The notes below the pieces were generated by a model. The model was given only the letters and a program-made list of their open reading frames with translations, had not been told where the DNA came from and did not search any database. Positions 10,401 to 21,841 of a stretch of DNA of 64,000 nucleotides are shown here, piece by piece. Source of the DNA: Odiellus spinosus (taxonomy: Eukaryota; Arthropoda; Arachnida; Opiliones; Phalangiidae); contig OY987233.1 in assembly GCA_963920705.1 (NCBI GenBank), positions 9,597,459 to 9,661,458 on the forward strand. Direction: 5' to 3'. Position numbers and translations under genes: made by a program. Each line of letters starts with the position of its first letter. Position 1 is the first letter of the stretch.

Positions 10401-13400
10401 CGTCCACCATCTTGATCCATATGTAGAAAAGAGGATACGAGCCAATCAGAATTTTACTTTGCAAATGACTAATAAAATATATTTAACTATTTCAGGTTAA
10501 AATGTCAATGGCCATGAGTATCACGACTGGAAATGGTAAAGTATATAATAGGCTGAAGTACTTATTAATTCAATTGCTCGAACAAAGCTTTGTACTTGTC
10601 CAATCATAGGTAAACTACCGAACTTGAAGAACGAAACCATAGAGAGATTACAACGACTATGTAGAGGCGAAAAACTTCAGGTGACTATGCCTAAATTACG
10701 AAAATTTCATCCTTGATTTTTTATTTTATTTTATTTATTTATTTTTTTGTAAGAGTGGGCCAAGGTTCCAAATAAACTTCGTATTATAAGGTTCGCTTAT
10801 AAAGGTGGTTTGCAAAACGACAAATCTGGTGGGAAAAGGGGGGCAATATTTTCCCTTTTCCCTTCTTACTACGCTAGTGGTTTCCTGGTAGTTCGAACGC
10901 CATTGTTTTTAGTTATAAGTGGTACCCACTTTCAATTTTAGTTTTTTTCAAACCGGTTTTCATCAATCGCGGTATTATAATATATCCCTTGAGAATTTAA
11001 TTTTTAATTTCAGTCATTATCAGAGGAAAAGGATCTGAAATGTTTTCATTTGGATGTGGATGACCCTTACTACATGATGCAACCAATCAGGGCCGAACAA
11101 TTATCGGAAGAACCATTCATAACCATGTTACACGACATAATCAATCACGCTGAAGCGGAAACCCTCAAATTATTGGCTAAAACAAACGCGAGTATTACAT
11201 GTTCAATCAAAAAAGGATGGAAGTTTTTTGGGAATTCTTATGAGAACCGATTTAATTAAGCTTCCAAATACGGAAGTGGCTTGAAAACGATTTGCAACGT
11301 CATCAATGCCGATCATCAATAACATTTTTCCTACCCCCAGTCCCTGACCCGCCGTTATTTAAAATTTTAACGGCTCGTAGTAACCAAGGCCTAACTAAAA
11401 ATAACTAGATTGAGACAAATAATGCGTATATTTTCACGGTACTCACGTTGATAGACGTTTAAATCTATAATCTATCTAATAATAAATTTAGTAATAGCGC
11501 TAGAATACTTTTATTTTTCCCAAGCGATCGAACTCCAAACCGAAAGAATAACCGCCGGTTATTAAAATCATCCTATAAAGTGGTTTATGGGTACGTAAGA
11601 ATTCACAGTGTAACTTCTATTCCTTCTTTGTTCAATTGTTGAAGAGTTCATTTTGAAAATACTACTTCTTTGTCTAGAAGATTTCACATTTTTTATATAT
11701 TACGATTTTAATACAGGTAGCCAAAACTTCAAAAGCAGGGTCAAAGAATATTAAGAATAATTTATCATCATTAAGGAAAAGTATCAAGTATGGATTTTTA
11801 CTTATTATTAATTATTCGAACAGTCTTCTAGCTGTAAACATAGACAATAAACAGAAATACTAGAAGGCTTGGGGGTATCAGCTGACCAATAGAATTTTAC
11901 TTTAAGTGTCCCATAGCAAAAACCATGGCAACCATTCTAGTCCTGTTTAGTTTTAATTTTTACGTTTTATTTACTATATTAAAATTTAGTACTCTAATTC
12001 CTTCAAATATCAACGAAGTGACCGTTCAGTTAGACCACAAAATACAAGACATGTTGGACGTTGAATTAAACAAAGATGATGAAATTCAAAATATGTACCA
12101 GGTTTGAATCTCTACATGATCGTAATAATACCCACTTTTCACACCTCTGTTTGTTAATTAAACTAAACACTTAATTCTAATCAACAAATAGGTATAAAAT
12201 TAAAAGTTAAACTTACCCGAACAGGTTTACGGCTATGGCACAAGTGGTTCTGATGTTAAAATCCAAGAGTTACCACCGAAATCATCTAGAGTTAAGGTTC
12301 GACATTTTATCTAAACAAATAAAAATTAATACGTATTAATTTACCACGGTTAATTATTTTACTGAATTATTAACTAATTAGTTTTAAAATTCCTAGTTGA
12401 GTAAATTGTCAGAGACAAGAGGAACATTACTGTTATTTGTGAGTATAATAAATAAATTTATTTGAAATCGAATAATCCTTTCCTGGGCATTATCTCGGGT
12501 CTGAAGGCTTAGAAAGCGTAGAGGGAGGAAAAACTATCTCTCTTCTCTTCGCCCTAGCTAACATGATCTATTTGGAAGCGCGTCTGGTTAAATTATTTGG
12601 TTTCTTTTCTAGTAAATGGGCTGTTAGGGATCATTCTAACAGTTACCATTCCTTAGCTATAATTTCTTCTATGAAACCCAGTTACTAGACTAAGAAATTT
12701 AGCTTTGAAACAATGAAAAGAGTTATACTTTTTACTTAATGTTGTATTGAATTGTTTTAAACAAAGCTATCTGATGTCAAATTCGGTGGTGCCACTATTT
12801 TTCCAACTATAGGAGTTACCATCCAACCAAAAAAGGTATTTAAATGCTTAGAATTTGAATTTAAATAAGAGTTTCTGGATTAAGTACTTTTACGAGAAAG
12901 ACCGCGTGAAAGGAGCCTTATCACTGGTTCCATAATGTGTTAGAATCAACAGTAGGCTCTAGATGACAATAGCGAAATCACGCGACCATAGTGATGATGT
13001 AGTTTAATTATTTCCAAAGTGGCAATTATAAAATATGTATTTTTACTGTCGCTTTTATTTTATTCGATGACATATGTATATATATTTTGAAACGTTTTTT
13101 AACGATCTTTCCGAAAATGCTACTCAATTTCCATTTGTAGTTCATGATAAATCAGTGACAACCTCTCTTTATAAAAGCGATGTATATATTAATATATTTT
13201 TCTTTATGGTGGAAATATCTTTAGGGATCTGGGATATTGTGGAGCAACACAATACCATTGGAAAATAACGAAAAACTTCCATTCCATTACGATTGTCCCT
13301 TGTTACGTGGAACTAAATGGGGTAATTGCAAAAGTACTTGTACTTAAATATTTAACTGTTTCTTAAATTTATCTATTTTTTTTATAGTGGCCAGCAGGAT

Positions 13401-13407
13401 GATTTAA
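7423..13407 (+). CDS. Prolyl 4-hydroxylase alpha-like, copy 2 (14 exons, iron ligands lost)
   Basis: Tandem paralogue of copy 1. Exons: 7423-7619, 8203-8354, 9344-9562, 10127-10296, 10496-10535, 10610-10680, 11014-11191, 11721-11787, 11990-12101, 12225-12296, 12397-12438, 12767-12835, 13225-13321, 13388-13407. All are in phase with GT/AG borders; total 501 aa. A signal peptide-like start is followed by P4Ha_N helices (YIEHFTSLYDSDETDYEEFL) and a peptide-binding segment (LYNLQGTYGLDSKALYEGY, then SLDFDRVTEWTELAAKK). A dioxygenase-like domain is recognisable by GGATIFPTIGVTIQPKK and GTKWV. At the HxD position the sequence is I415-Q416-E417 (SDVKIQEL), so histidine is lost and Asp is Glu. The distal H484 and K494 remain. 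The protein stops six residues into the last exon (VASRMI), losing the usual C-terminal tail. No frameshift or stop interrupts it, which argues for a maintained pseudo-enzyme. Confidence 0.88.
7705..8130. mobile_element. Family C fold-back element in P4HA copy 2 intron 1
   Basis: Left arm has TGAATTTATTTTCGGAATC and TTTTTGGTGTTTAAATTAAT. The central palindrome pairs TTAAAAGAATAGGCC with GGCCTATTCTTTTAATG, and the right arm mirrors the left. Length and arms match the copies at 14118, 37708, 38719 and 53125. Confidence 0.85.
8805..9095. repeat. 9-bp tandem array (ATTGAGAAA) in P4HA copy 2 intron 2
   Basis: About 30 copies of ATTGAGAAA or TTTGAGAAA with some 10-bp units. The repeat length keeps frames open on both strands, giving spurious EKIEKFEK-type and FSQISQFSQ-type peptides. 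It is inside an intron and is not a gene. Confidence 0.95.
9736..10093 (+). mobile_element. Family A MITE plus an adjacent fragment, P4HA copy 2 intron 3
   Basis: Full copy 9736-10026, from AGCTAAGGTCACATTAG to CTAGCATGAACGCAGCT, with the family core ACGAAACTGGTTCCCGAAGC. A 60-bp fragment of the same core follows at 10034-10093, ending 33 bp before the acceptor of exon 4. Confidence 0.9.
12876..13160. mobile_element. Family F element in P4HA copy 2 intron 12
   Basis: Shares GGATTAAGTACTTTTACGA, ATAGCGAAATCACGCGACCA, ATAAAATATGTATTTTTACT and GATCTTTCCGAAAATG with the copies at 15725 (same orientation), 23142 and 29704 (opposite). Non-coding. Confidence 0.8.
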
Positions 13408-13485
13408 AGATTATGTTTAATGTTTAATAATTTAATAAGCTATTATCGATAACTGTTTTTATATTAATTAGTTACGTGTAATAAT

Positions 13486-13491
13486 AATAAA
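13486..13491 (+). terminator. Poly(A) signal AATAAA of P4HA copy 2
   Basis: AATAAA 79 bp after the stop codon at 13405-13407. Confidence 0.55.
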
Positions 13492-13542
13492 ATGTCTGAA
13501 ATTTATCTTTTGCTACAGTTCTTTCATTGTTAAACATTGCAA

Positions 13543-13843
13543 AGGCTAATCGACGTTTAAATTAGGCTTAATCGACGTTTTAAATTAGGCTTATCCCTAG
13601 GCTTGAAATTAGGCTTATTCATGTTTGAAATTAGGCTTAGATGACGTTTGAAATTAGGCTTAGTTGCCGTTTGAAATTAGGCCTAATCGTAGGCTCGAAA
13701 TTATGCTTAACCGACGTTAGAAATTAGGCTTAATCGACGTTTAAAATTATGCTTAGTCGACCGTTTGAAATTAGGCTTAATCGACGTTTGAAATTAGGCT
13801 TAATCGGAGTTTTGAAATTAGGCTGAATTGACATTTGATATCC
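13543..13843. repeat. 23-bp tandem array between P4HA copy 2 and the SLC22 gene
   Basis: About 13 diverged copies of a unit reading GAAATTAGGCTTAATCGACGTTT. Units differ by substitutions and 1-2 bp indels, so the array is not young. Confidence 0.9.
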
Positions 13844-15168
13844 TTTAATTATTGCTCCATGTTCCGTTCCGCTGCCGCTATGTCCACCCTTTTAATCTAT
13901 AATTTCCGAAACATAGATTTATCATAATTGACGTATTTACTAAAATAATATTTTACGTAACTATAATCTAAATCGAATTATGTGACTTATATAAACAATA
14001 TAAATCATTTTTAAACAAACATAAAGGGATAATGAAGCGCTGAAATTTAGGTTAAAAACAAAAGTTTATAAGAAAAAGGTCTTATTTGGTACATTCATAA
14101 CAATCAGCGAATCAGCGTTTAAAGGGAAACTTGGAGCTAAAATTGGAAAATTTGAATTTATTTTCGGAATCATCATGCCAAAAAACGTATTCGAGAATTT
14201 TCAAACAATTTTTAGACACGTTTTAGGCGTTTAAATTAATTTCTGAAGTTTGGTAAAATTTGAAAAACAGTAAATATAAAATCGGACCAATCATATTATT
14301 TCAGCCTTCAACAGCGCTTGTAATGTCTTGTCTCAACATTAAAAGAACAGGTCCGTATTTGATGTCTAAGACCTTGGCCATCAAATACCGGCCTATTCAT
14401 TTAATGTTGAGACAAGACAAGCGCTGTTGAAGGCTGAAATAATATGATTGGTCCGATTTTATATTTACTAAAATTCAAATTTTACCAAACTTCAGAAATT
14501 AATTTAAACACCAAAAACGTGTCTAAAAATCTGAAATGAAAAGTAAAACTGACGTCACGCGATAAGGAATCGATAAATCAATTGTTGTTAGATTGCATTC
14601 TCCCTTTAAATCGGAACTATTAAAATTTGAAATCCAAAACCTTGGTTTTTCCATCGTATCTGGTTTCTAGTATAAAATAATATTTATATATCAGTATAAA
14701 GGTACTTTCACGACGATTGCTTTGATGGAAGTCCTAGAATTCAAAAGCGGGAAGCAACTTCATTTTTATCACCATATCACGTGACATATGTTCAAGTGAC
14801 ATATACGGATAGCGACATACATCAATTTCCTCTACCATTCAAAACATTATTCAAAATACAGCGTAGAATTTAGTTCCAATCCTAGTTCTCACAAAAATGT
14901 TGTTTTGCAGTTAAAACGAAACTCTATGGAATCTTCCAATTTAGGCCAACGATACAAAATTGGCCTAAAAACCTTAATGTAAAAGCTGCGTATGTTGAAT
15001 CATAGAAGTTAACGAAATCATCAATATAAACATCTGATTCTGAAGTTTCAAACGATAAAAATGAGTCAAATTCCTTTAAATTTAAGTTAATTATAATTAA
15101 ATTAAACGAGATTTAAAATAAACTTCAAATTATCAGAGCTACACGTTCAAATAATTTAACAATTTAAA
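13844..15168. other. Spacer upstream of the SLC22 gene, with a family C element and a family D end
   Basis: No gene seen. A complete family C fold-back element occupies 14118-14532, beginning TTTAAAGGGAAACTTGGAGC. A family D right end (GATAAGGAATCGATAAA ... GCATTCTCCCTTTAAA) is at 14561-14610. The last 550 bp are unique AT-rich sequence and should contain the SLC22 promoter; no clear TATA box is recognisable. Confidence 0.75.
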
Positions 15169-18100
15169 ATGGATGTAGTGGACGTTATTGGTGGATTTGG
15201 ACCGTTTCAACTAAGGGTTTTTTTTATAACCGCCTTCAGATCATTTTGTTCAACTTTTATGAGATATAATTATAATTATATATCTCGTACACCTGATTTC
15301 GAGTGCGTTAGAGATGATTTCAATCACAATGGAACTAATTCGTTCGTGTGGGATTATAATCGCCTTAGGGATAAAGCTGCAATGGCAGAGTGTTACAAAG
15401 ATCAAACGGTCATCATCGATCACTACAATGACACCTATAGCGATGTTGATCAAATACAGTGCCATCAATGGATATATGATCCGACAATGCGTTCCGAAAC
15501 CATCGTAGAAGAAGTACTGTATAAAATCATTTTTATTTTAAATTTACGTAACTTAAATCTAAGCCTAATTACTTCATATTTTAGCATGTTTGTGAAGTAT
15601 ATTTTTAGTTATATTATACTATTTAAACGCCAGATTCAAAATTTTATGCTTCTGGGTTGAGGCGTTGGAAGGAAACTTTAAATAATATATACATGCATAT
15701 GTAATTTTAATTCCGATATTCCGTAGTTTATTTCTGGAACGTAATTAATCTTAATTTTCATGCGAAAGGTAGTTGACTTGATCTGGATTAAGTACTTTTA
15801 CGAAAAAGACCACGCGAAAGCGACCTTATCATTGGTGCCAGAATGCGTTGGAATCAACGATGTAGGCACTATACAATAGCGAAATCACGCGACCATAGTG
15901 ATGACGTATTAGTATTGCTTGGGAATTTTTATTTTAAAAATTTTGAAAATGACGATTATAAAATATGTATTTTTACTGTCGCTGTAATTTTGTTCTATGA
16001 CATATGTATATATATATTCAATCGTTTTTTAATGATCTTTCCGAAAATGATACTCAATTTCCATTTGGAGTTCATGAAGGAACTTAATGAATATATTTCA
16101 GTGGGACTTGGTTTGTTGGAATACTTGGCTGGTAACCTTGGGTTACATGATCAGTTCCATCGGAAGTTTCTGTTCCTATATTCCAGCTGGATTCTTAGCT
16201 GACAAGTACATTATAGACTTTGTTTCGCGGGAAAATATGGGTGACGCCATGTTGGTAGCTTCCTACTAATATAGTCGGTTTCACCCTATTGTATTGAAGA
16301 TTGTGCTTCCATAGAAAAACGATATAAATCGGCGTTCATACTAAGCCTTGGAATCGATTTAAACCGTTTCAAAACGTTTCGTTAGAGTTGTGTGAACGGA
16401 AAACCGTCTTTTCTCGAATCGATTTAATTCGATTTCTCGAAACTGCTCCGGGAACCAGTTTCGTACCGATTCGGTTTCAACTGAACCGATATATGAAGCT
16501 ACGATAAATCGATTTATAAAGATAACACGTGAACACGAGACGCTTAAAACGATTCCTGGCGATTTGAATATCGGTTTGATTTTATAGTCACAAATCGATT
16601 AAGAAATGCTAGTGTGACCGTAGTCTAATTGAGGGCCATGGCATCCATAATTTTTTGCCGAGGACAAAGTCTTAATAAGCTCGTTTAAAATCGTAGTGTT
16701 TGTAAGAACTTTAAATAATTCCATGACTTATATAAATTAGATTTGGACGAAGACCAGTGGCTCTCTTAGGACAGATTCTTATCTGTATTAGCACCTTCTG
16801 CTTGGGAATTTCAAATTCGGCTAAAATGTTCCTCGCTTTCCGATTCATTCTATCAGTAGGACACGGAATGTTAGGAAGTGCAGCTTCTTGTCTATGTAAT
16901 CTAGTTCATTTTATTATAAACCTAGGACTAATAATATAGACAAAAGTCTATAACATTATTCCATAAAAGTAAACAACGCCCCGTAGCTTAATACTATCAA
17001 CAAAGGTCTTACGTCATAGCCCATTACTTAAAAAATAGCTAAAAAAGTCATCACCCCTGTCTGCCTCGAGTGATTTGGACTCTTCCTCGATATTTTGAGT
17101 CGGGAGAGAGTGTTGGAATTTAGGCGGGCCGCGCTTGGCTATATTTTATTCCCTCCCAACTTCGGAGGGAGTATCCGCAGAGTATCGCTTCCTCCGTTCA
17201 CTATTTACACGGCGACTTCGGCCGCTAGAGTGTCTCGAATCCTGCATAATCTGCCGGTACATTTACCCGGACCTTTGCTGATAGTATTAAGCTACGGGAC
17301 GTTGTTTACTTTTATAGAATAAAGTGATAGACTTTTGATAATGTTTATATATCCTGAAAATTTACGATAATTTCAGTTATGGAGACGGTAGGTCCAAGAC
17401 AGCGTCACGTAACGATAGCTTTCGTGGCAATCGGTGGATTTAGTTCAATGTTATTAGCAGCTGTTGCTTACAGCGTTCACGACTGGAGAATCCTGATCCT
17501 CATTTCGTCATTTCCGATTCAATTACCGTTGTTGTTCCTTATTTGGAAGTACTGACACTTTGTTCAAAAAGTTTGAACAACAATTTTCCAACGTTAGCTA
17601 ACGTAATTGGTTTTCATACCACGTCTACATTTCAATTACAGGTTCATGCCAGAATCAACACGATGGCTTTTGACAGCCAAGAAATACGAACAAGCTGAGA
17701 AACAAATCGTCGAACAAGCAAAGATAAATGGAATTAAAGTTATCGACCAGAAGTCTGTCATGTCACAGTTGATCCAAAAAATTGAATCGGTAAACGAAAA
17801 TTGAAGTTAAAAAACAAATTTACAAACAAATATTAAACTAGAAATAAATTTAAAACTTACCCGGAAAATAGGCTTAGCTGGATTCATGAAGATCACCTGA
17901 ATTTCTTCGCATTCGAATGTTATTGGAAGTATAACGGAGATCTCATCTTAACGACGGACCTTTGTTCATTGAAATTCAGCCGATCTCCATGAATCCAGCT
18001 AAGCCTATTTGGATTTTAAGTTTTAAATTTATTTCTAGTTTAATATTTGTTTGTAAGTTTGGTTTACTGTTGGATTAGGCCTATTTTAACAATAAGGAAT

Positions 18101-20186
18101 CGATAAAAAAAATCACTTGTTGTTAGGTTGCATTCTCCCTTTGACGACTAAACATTTTTTGAAACAGGAGGACGAAAAACAACCTGGTTCCATCTTGGAG
18201 GTTTTTAAAAATAAGAAAGTGCGAAAAATTGCCATGATTGTCTACATCACCTAGTAATTTTACATTTATTTTTAAACCTGGGGTATAACCTATATTTAAT
18301 GGTCTTCTATAAAGAAGATTCTCGAATAATTTTAGACAATTAAAGCCGTTATGCAAAACTGCCGACTCATTTCGGGCCTCGTCAAAATTGAATTTGCGCG
18401 CGAAACACGTGAATTTCATTTTAGTCACGTGGCTCGAACTAAAAATCCTCACGAGCCACGTGATTAAAATGAAATTCACGTGCTTGTCGCGCGAAATGAG
18501 TCAGCAGTTTTTATGTCTACAATTAAGGGTTAAGAGTGGTTATATTTGTATAAGTATTTTATTGGTGTTTTTTTCCCAGCGCTATTCGCGCTATTATTAA
18601 CGGAGGATTCGTCATAAGTTTGAACCAATTAGGAGGCTCATTTTACGTCAACATGTGTCTTCTTGGTTTGATTCGAGTACTCGTCGCTTGCTGTAACTTT
18701 TATCTCATCAAGAAATTAAATCGCAAGAAAGTTATCCTTTGCAGCTTTCTATTAACAGGATGTCTCTTTCTAGCCAGCGCGGCAGTTCCAAGAAGTAAAT
18801 AAGCATTTGGATGAAGATAATTGAGATGTCCGACAATTGGGTGAAAGATAATTGATATGTCTGACAATTGGGTGAAAGATAATTGAGATGTCTGGCAATT
18901 GGCTGAAAGATAATTGAGATGTCCGACAATTGGGTGAAAGATAATTGATATGTCTGACAATTGGGTGAAAGATAATTGAGATGTCTGGCAATTGGCTGAA
19001 AGATAATTGAGATGTCTGACAATTGGGTGAAAGATAATTGATATGTCTGACAATTGGGTGAAGATAATTGAGATATCTGACAATTGGGTGAAGATAATTG
19101 AGATGTATGACAATTGGGTGAAGATAATTGAGATTCTGACAATTGGGTGAAGATAATTGAGAGGTCTGACAATAGCGTGAAAGATAATTGAGATTTCTGA
19201 CAATTGGGTGAAGATAATTGAGATATCTGAAAATTGGGTGAAGATAATTGAGATTTCTGACAATTGGGTGAAGATAATTGAGATGTCTGACAATTGGGTG
19301 AAGATAATTGAGATGTCTGACAATTGGGAGAAAGAGCTGATACACTGATTTCAGAAGTTTGAATTCACTTATCCATTTGATTCTTTAGAGCTTGTTTGGC
19401 TTCGAATCACTATGTCCATGTTGGGTAAACTATCTCATGGCCTATGCTCCACGTTGCTTTACCTCCTGACCATCGAAATGTTTCCTACCAAGGTTAGAGT
19501 CTCAGCTTTGGTTGCCTCCAAGCTAGCGTACAGAATTGGATATTTCGTTGCGCCATTAACAGATCTTGTGGTAAACAATTATTAAGCTATTATTACCAGA
19601 AATAAATAGTAGACCAAAAATCCAACAAATACAACTAATAAAAGTTCATAGGATAGCTGCTGTAATTCGTGTCAATTACTAATATTTGTTTCTGTTAATA
19701 CAAGGATCTAAATAACAGATGTATCTCGATCAAATCAAGTCCTATTTACTCTATTTCAGGGTCGATTATATGGAAAAAATATTCCTTTGTTAATTTATGG
19801 CGTGTTGTCGATAGCTTGCTGTTTATTGCTCCTATGGTTACCAGATACTAAAAATGAACAATTGCCTGATACGTTCAGTGACGTTGAAAAGTAAGTTCAA
19901 TGTCATAAGTCTATCACTTTATCCCATAAAAGTAAATAAACGCCCCGTAATGGAAAAATCTTAAATCTAAAAATCCATTTTCCGCTCATTCAAATTTACT
20001 TTAAAAGTATTTGTTTTTTTTCGCAGCTTACATCGTAAGAAGAAACTTCGAAATATCGAACTTAAAGAAATTGAAAATAATAATTTAAATGAAAATGTTC
20101 ATTTAAATGAAATTTTAAATTCTAATCAAGAAAACATAAGAAACAATGAAAATAATTTGAATAAAAACGCAGCGCAAATATTATAG
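15169..20186 (+). CDS. SLC22-family organic ion transporter (10 exons, 565 aa)
   Basis: Plasma-membrane major-facilitator transporter of organic cations, anions or carnitine; the substrate cannot be told from sequence. Exons: 15169-15513, 16102-16205, 16741-16895, 17377-17548, 17642-17789, 18168-18253, 18580-18794, 19389-19570, 19760-19890, 20027-20186, all GT/AG and in phase. Residues 1-115 hold the IGGFGPFQLRVFF start, the first membrane helix and an extracellular loop with three Cys and sequons NGT and NDT. Next come WDLVCW, the MFS motif DKFGRRPV, VGPRQR before a helix, and PESTRWLL, all classic SLC22 signatures. C-terminal half: NQLGGSFYVN, EMFPTKVRVSAL, and LWLPDTKNEQLPDT after helix 12. 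The tail is Asn/Glu-rich and probably cytoplasmic. The length is normal for the family and no key motif is missing. Confidence 0.93.
15725..16080. mobile_element. Family F element in SLC22 intron 1
   Basis: Carries GGATTAAGTACTTTTACGA, a CGCGACCATAGTGATGACGT segment and GATCTTTCCGAAAATGATAC. It ends about 20 bp before the acceptor of exon 2. The left end matches the reversed copy at 23142-23470 (GAAAGGTAGTTGACTTGATC). Confidence 0.8.
16329..16624 (-). mobile_element. Family A MITE in SLC22 intron 2
   Basis: Reverse-orientation copy running from CGTTCATACTAAGCC to CTAGTGTGACCGTAG, with GGGAACCAGTTTCGTACCGA in the core. Confidence 0.92.
16941..17337 (+). mobile_element. Family B MITE in SLC22 intron 3
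   Basis: About 397 bp with inverted ends of roughly 70 bp (CAAAAGTCTAT...GCCCCGTAGCTTAATACTAT and the complement). The GC-rich core contains GGCGGGCCGCGC and CGGCCGCTAGAGTG. It begins 45 bp after the donor of exon 3 and ends 39 bp before exon 4. Confidence 0.93.
17812..18143. mobile_element. Family D element in SLC22 intron 5
   Basis: Arms ATATTAAACTAGAAATAAAT...TAGGCTTAGCTGGATTCATG and the complement, ending TTGCATTCTCCCTTTG. It fills almost the whole intron and ends 24 bp before the acceptor of exon 6. Confidence 0.88.
18355..18512. repeat. Long inverted repeat in SLC22 intron 6
   Basis: Two arms of about 65 bp face each other: GACTCATTTCG...GAATTTCATTTTAGTCACG, then CGAGCCACGTGATTAAAATG...CGAAATGAGTC. 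They are separated by about 15 bp, so a strong hairpin is predicted in the pre-mRNA. A piece of the same arm (GACTCGTTTCGGGCCTTGTC) occurs near 60577. Confidence 0.85.
18810..19335. repeat. 30/31-bp tandem array in SLC22 intron 7
   Basis: About 17 copies of AAGATAATTGAGATGTCTGA followed by CAATTGGGTGA. The early copies alternate GATATG and GAGATG variants, suggesting a higher-order two-unit repeat. Long minus-strand frames (up to 207 codons) are by-products of the repeat. Confidence 0.95.
19907..19951. mobile_element. Solo family B end in SLC22 intron 9
   Basis: AGTCTATCACTTTATCCC followed by ATAAAAGTAAATAAACGCCC matches only the outer 45 bp of a family B terminus. A second solo end is at 20863-20902. 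Confidence 0.7.
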
Positions 20187-21677
20187 GAAACACTAGGGCT
20201 ATAAAACTTTGGTAATTTTGGAAATTGGTAAATTACGCGGTAATTAATCATCTCATTGTAATTTACCGGTAATCACAAAATAATTTAATGTTAATTTATC
20301 TTATTTTTAATGTGGATTAATTCCTAATTCAAAATATTCAAAATTATTATTTCTAACAAAACACCAAAGTTAGTAAACACTAAACAGACAAGTTAAGCCG
20401 GCTCTGACGTCACCTAACTATTCAAGAATCGAAATCAGAGCTTGAATTTTCATAACGCAACTATTTAAACGATTTTTCTAGCAATTAATACATGGAGCAA
20501 TGAGAAGAAGTCAATTTGTGGGGTTTCTATTGATTTACAGTAAAATTTAAAACTGACCGCGCCCTGAAATTTCCAGCCTGGATTCTAAACAGTCACGTGG
20601 TTTTATGATTGACGTCAGAACATGATTAACCAGTCTCTTTACAATCCTCCATTCCTGTTTCAAAATTTCCACACTTCCTCCCTTAGCATCTTCGTTAGCA
20701 CCGGGATTATAATATAAACGAGAGAGCGCCATAAGTTAAAAGTTCTCAAATTCCCCTTGTTTTACAAGCTCGGTGTTTAAATTTGGTCTCGGTTGTAATA
20801 ATTCCTTCCTAAACTATTAAATCCTTTGAACGAGCGTCTGTTCGTGTACGCGAGTTTACGTATAAAAGTCCATAACATATTCCAGAAAAGTAAATAACAC
20901 CCATAACCGATACGAACTAAGAAAATTGCAAAATGTCTACGTCAGAGATAAAGAAATGCTAATAGCAACGGTCACACTAGCATTTCTTAATCGATTTGAA
21001 ACGGTAAAATCAAATCGATATTAGGATCGACAGGAATCGTTTTAAACGTCACGCGTTTATAAATCGTTTTATCGTAGCTTCATCTATCGATTGATGAAAC
21101 CGAATCGGTACGAAACTGGTTCCCGAAGCAGTTTCGAGAAATCAAATCAAATCGATTCGAGAAAAGACGGTTTCCCGTTCAATTGACTCCAGCGAAACGC
21201 TTTGAAACGATTCCAAGGCCTAGTATGAACGTAGCTAAAATTAATTTGATATATTTAAAAATCAATGGCAAAAACTTGAAAAACGTTGAAGGAAACTTCA
21301 AGGTCGTTAATTACTTTTCTTAAAAAGTTACCAACTTTTGCGATACGTGTGTATGATGTAGATGGTGCGCGAGTTTATGGTGGCAAACAGTTAATCAACG
21401 GAAGCTTTCCTAACGGACCGTGTGTGTGTATATATATATATATAGAGGACGTGATGTCATAAAATTATGATCTAGTTCAATGTGCTGTTTTTTTCCTTAA
21501 GGAACGCCGAAGGAATTTCGGTTCTACGCTTACACGCTTTTACAAGTACCTTCCGGTACATAGACACCAGTTAATGAATACGAAGCCGAATTGTTCTCGA
21601 TTTTCAATAACAGTTCATGTACCTTATTTCCTAAGTCCCCCCTAATCCGCTTCATTAACTGTTAGAAGTAAAACGGA
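20187..21677. other. Gene-free stretch downstream of SLC22, with a family A copy
   Basis: No gene recognised. It contains a solo family B end (20863-20902) and a near-complete forward family A MITE (20964-21236, AGCAACGGTCACACTAG to CTAGTATGAACGTAGCT), plus a short TA microsatellite near 21425. No convincing AATAAA for the SLC22 gene is visible just after its stop. Confidence 0.8.
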
Positions 21678-21841
21678 TTGAGAAGTAAACTTAAAGGACA
21701 AGTATATGGTTCTAGGTCAGGACTTGTGATTGTTTTTGGGACCAGTACATATCTTAGATATTTATCTCTAACTCACTGGAACTTCTTCGTAATTAGATGT
21801 TTACGAGAACAGAGTTTTTTCAGGGTTATGTTAAGTTTGGG

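Noticed and set aside
7423..13407. P4HA copy 2 as a processed or decayed pseudogene
   Set aside because: It keeps all introns, all splice sites and 501 open codons in phase. Loss of the iron ligands alone does not make it a pseudogene.
18700..19345. Minus-strand frames of 146-207 codons in the SLC22 gene
   Set aside because: Produced by the 30/31-bp tandem array in intron 7; repetitive peptides only, opposite to a well-supported gene.
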